This document shows positions 63,228 through 64,000 of a stretch of 64,000 nucleotides of DNA, in pieces. Location: positions 4,945,001 through 5,009,000 of the forward strand of contig NZ_CP085135.1 in assembly GCF_020616515.1 (NCBI RefSeq), given 5' to 3'. Made by a program: the position numbers and the translations under genes. Each line of letters opens with the position of its first letter. Position 1 is the first letter of the stretch. The stretch is from Mesorhizobium sp. PAMC28654. GTDB taxonomy: Bacteria > Pseudomonadota > Alphaproteobacteria > Rhizobiales > Rhizobiaceae. The notes under the pieces were generated by a model that did no database searches, had not been told where the DNA came from, and was given only the letters and a program-made list of their open reading frames with translations.

Positions 63228-64000
63228 TCCGCGCCGCGAGCGGCGAGAACTTCGCTCGGCACGCTCAGGCTTTGCAAGGTGCCGGGCGCGGCGCCGCCGA
63301 TCCAGCCCAGCACGGAGCGGGCAAGTTCGGCGCCGGCCAGCCGAAAATCCTCGTTGACGACCAGCAATTCCCTGCGGAACAGGTGCAGCAGGTCTGAAGA
63401 CTGCTTGGACACGACATCGACGTCACGGCCAAGCTTGAGGCCGGCATCCTCGATGCCTGCGACGATGGCGAGCGTCGCGGCGGCGCCGCTGCTGACAAAA
63501 CCGTCGGGCCGGTTCTCGCGGCGCAGCACCTGCGCGGTCCGCATTCTGATCTGATCGATGGAATGGTCGATCGAAACCGTGTTGAACGGGATTTCGCTGG
63601 CGCCGACCTCGTTCAATGCGTCGGCAAAACCGTTCACCGTATGGCCGTGATAGGTCAGCCCGACTGGTGGCGCCAGCAGAGCGAGCCTGCGGCGTCCCAT
63701 GCCGGCCAGGCACCGCACCGCCTCGGCCGCGAAGGCGTAATTGTCGAAATCATGATAGGGGTGGATGAGCCCCATATCGGTGCGGCCATGCGTGGCAAAG
63801 GGTATGCCGCGCTCCAGCAAATAGCGGGCCCTGGGATCGTTTGGCTGCGTGCGTGAGATGATGACGCCGTCGGCGGATCCGGTCTCCACCAGATAGCGTA
63901 TGGGATCCAGCGGATCCTGCGAGCGCGAGTAGGGCGTGACGATCAGGTGGTAGGGTGTGTCTGCAATGACTTCCGAGACGCCATAGATGATGTCCGAGAC
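63224..64000 (-). CDS. LacI-family transcriptional regulator, partial
   Basis: The C-terminal 258 residues of a LacI-type regulator; its start and DNA-binding domain lie beyond 64000. GVIISRTQPNDPRARYLLERGIPFATHGRTDMG, MGRRRLALLAPP, PDGFVSSGAAATLAIV and the periplasmic-binding fold end (ELLVVNEDF, LARSVLGWIGG) are typical. It probably binds a sugar. The frame is open from the window edge. Confidence 0.85.
   Translation of the reverse strand, partial: VSDIIYGVSEVIADTPYHLIVTPYSRSQDPLDPIRYLVETGSADGVIISRTQPNDPRARYLLERGIPFATHGRTDMGLIHPYHDFDNYAFAAEAVRCLAGMGRRRLALLAPPVGLTYHGHTVNGFADALNEVGASEIPFNTVSIDHSIDQIRMRTAQVLRRENRPDGFVSSGAAATLAIVAGIEDAGLKLGRDVDVVSKQSSDLLHLFRRELLVVNEDFRLAGAELARSVLGWIGGAAPGTLQSLSVPSEVLAARGAD

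Overview
The window looks like chromosome from a Rhizobiales alphaproteobacterium, most likely Mesorhizobium or a close relative. The support is high-GC coding DNA, many ABC uptake systems for sugars, peptides and phosphonate, the 23S-5S-tRNA-fMet order, and several families of rhizobial palindromic repeats. No tool was run; names rest on recognisable motifs, gene order and memory of the families.

Layout. 1-1875: 3' end of a 23S rRNA, 5S rRNA, an array of four hairpins, tRNA-fMet and a terminator. 1962-8356 (minus): a di/oligopeptide ABC transporter operon ending in an unknown gene; one of its ATPases carries a 164-bp palindromic repeat in frame. 8722-9912: an M24 peptidase. 10098-13572: a Tm-1-like (UPF0261) gene, a PEP-hydrolase-like TIM barrel, a cupin and a divergent TetR. 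13930-19631: a sugar/polyol ABC operon with two ATPases and a 73-aa membrane protein. 19719-26036: an AraC regulator facing an MFS gene broken by an amber codon, a TetR/SDR pair, a GFA-like protein, an amidase and a small secreted protein. 26080-33593: a sugar or sugar-acid catabolic cluster (three isomerase/epimerase TIM barrels, an enolase-superfamily dehydratase, a Gfo/Idh/MocA oxidoreductase, a 2-hydroxyacid dehydrogenase and a FadR-type GntR). 33932-38176: phnCDEE phosphonate uptake. 38289-41643: a DUF1868-like gene split around an IS21-family element. 41740-49379: an SDR, then the C-P lyase genes phnGHIJKL with an acetyltransferase and divergent phnF. 49398-58202: a ribose-type ABC transporter with dehydrogenases, a UxaA-type dehydratase and a GntR with two winged helices. 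58404-61672: a copper-handling cluster. 61800-64000: 6-phosphogluconate dehydrogenase and the end of a LacI regulator.

How the parts connect. The most informative signals are regulatory. Two FadR-type operators, TGGTTCGACCA and TGGTAATACCA, occur as a pair 176-180 bp apart in front of the ABC operon at 13.9 kb and again in the divergent promoter of the catabolic cluster at 30 kb. This suggests that one GntR (27069-27788) controls uptake and breakdown of one substrate. A different 20-bp element sits about 70 bp before both the UxaA dehydratase and the ribose-type binding protein, which ties them to the GntR at 57.3 kb. Candidate Pho boxes precede both phnC and phnG, so phosphonate uptake and C-P cleavage are probably both induced by phosphate starvation. 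Repeats have invaded intergenic gaps of operons and, once, a coding sequence.
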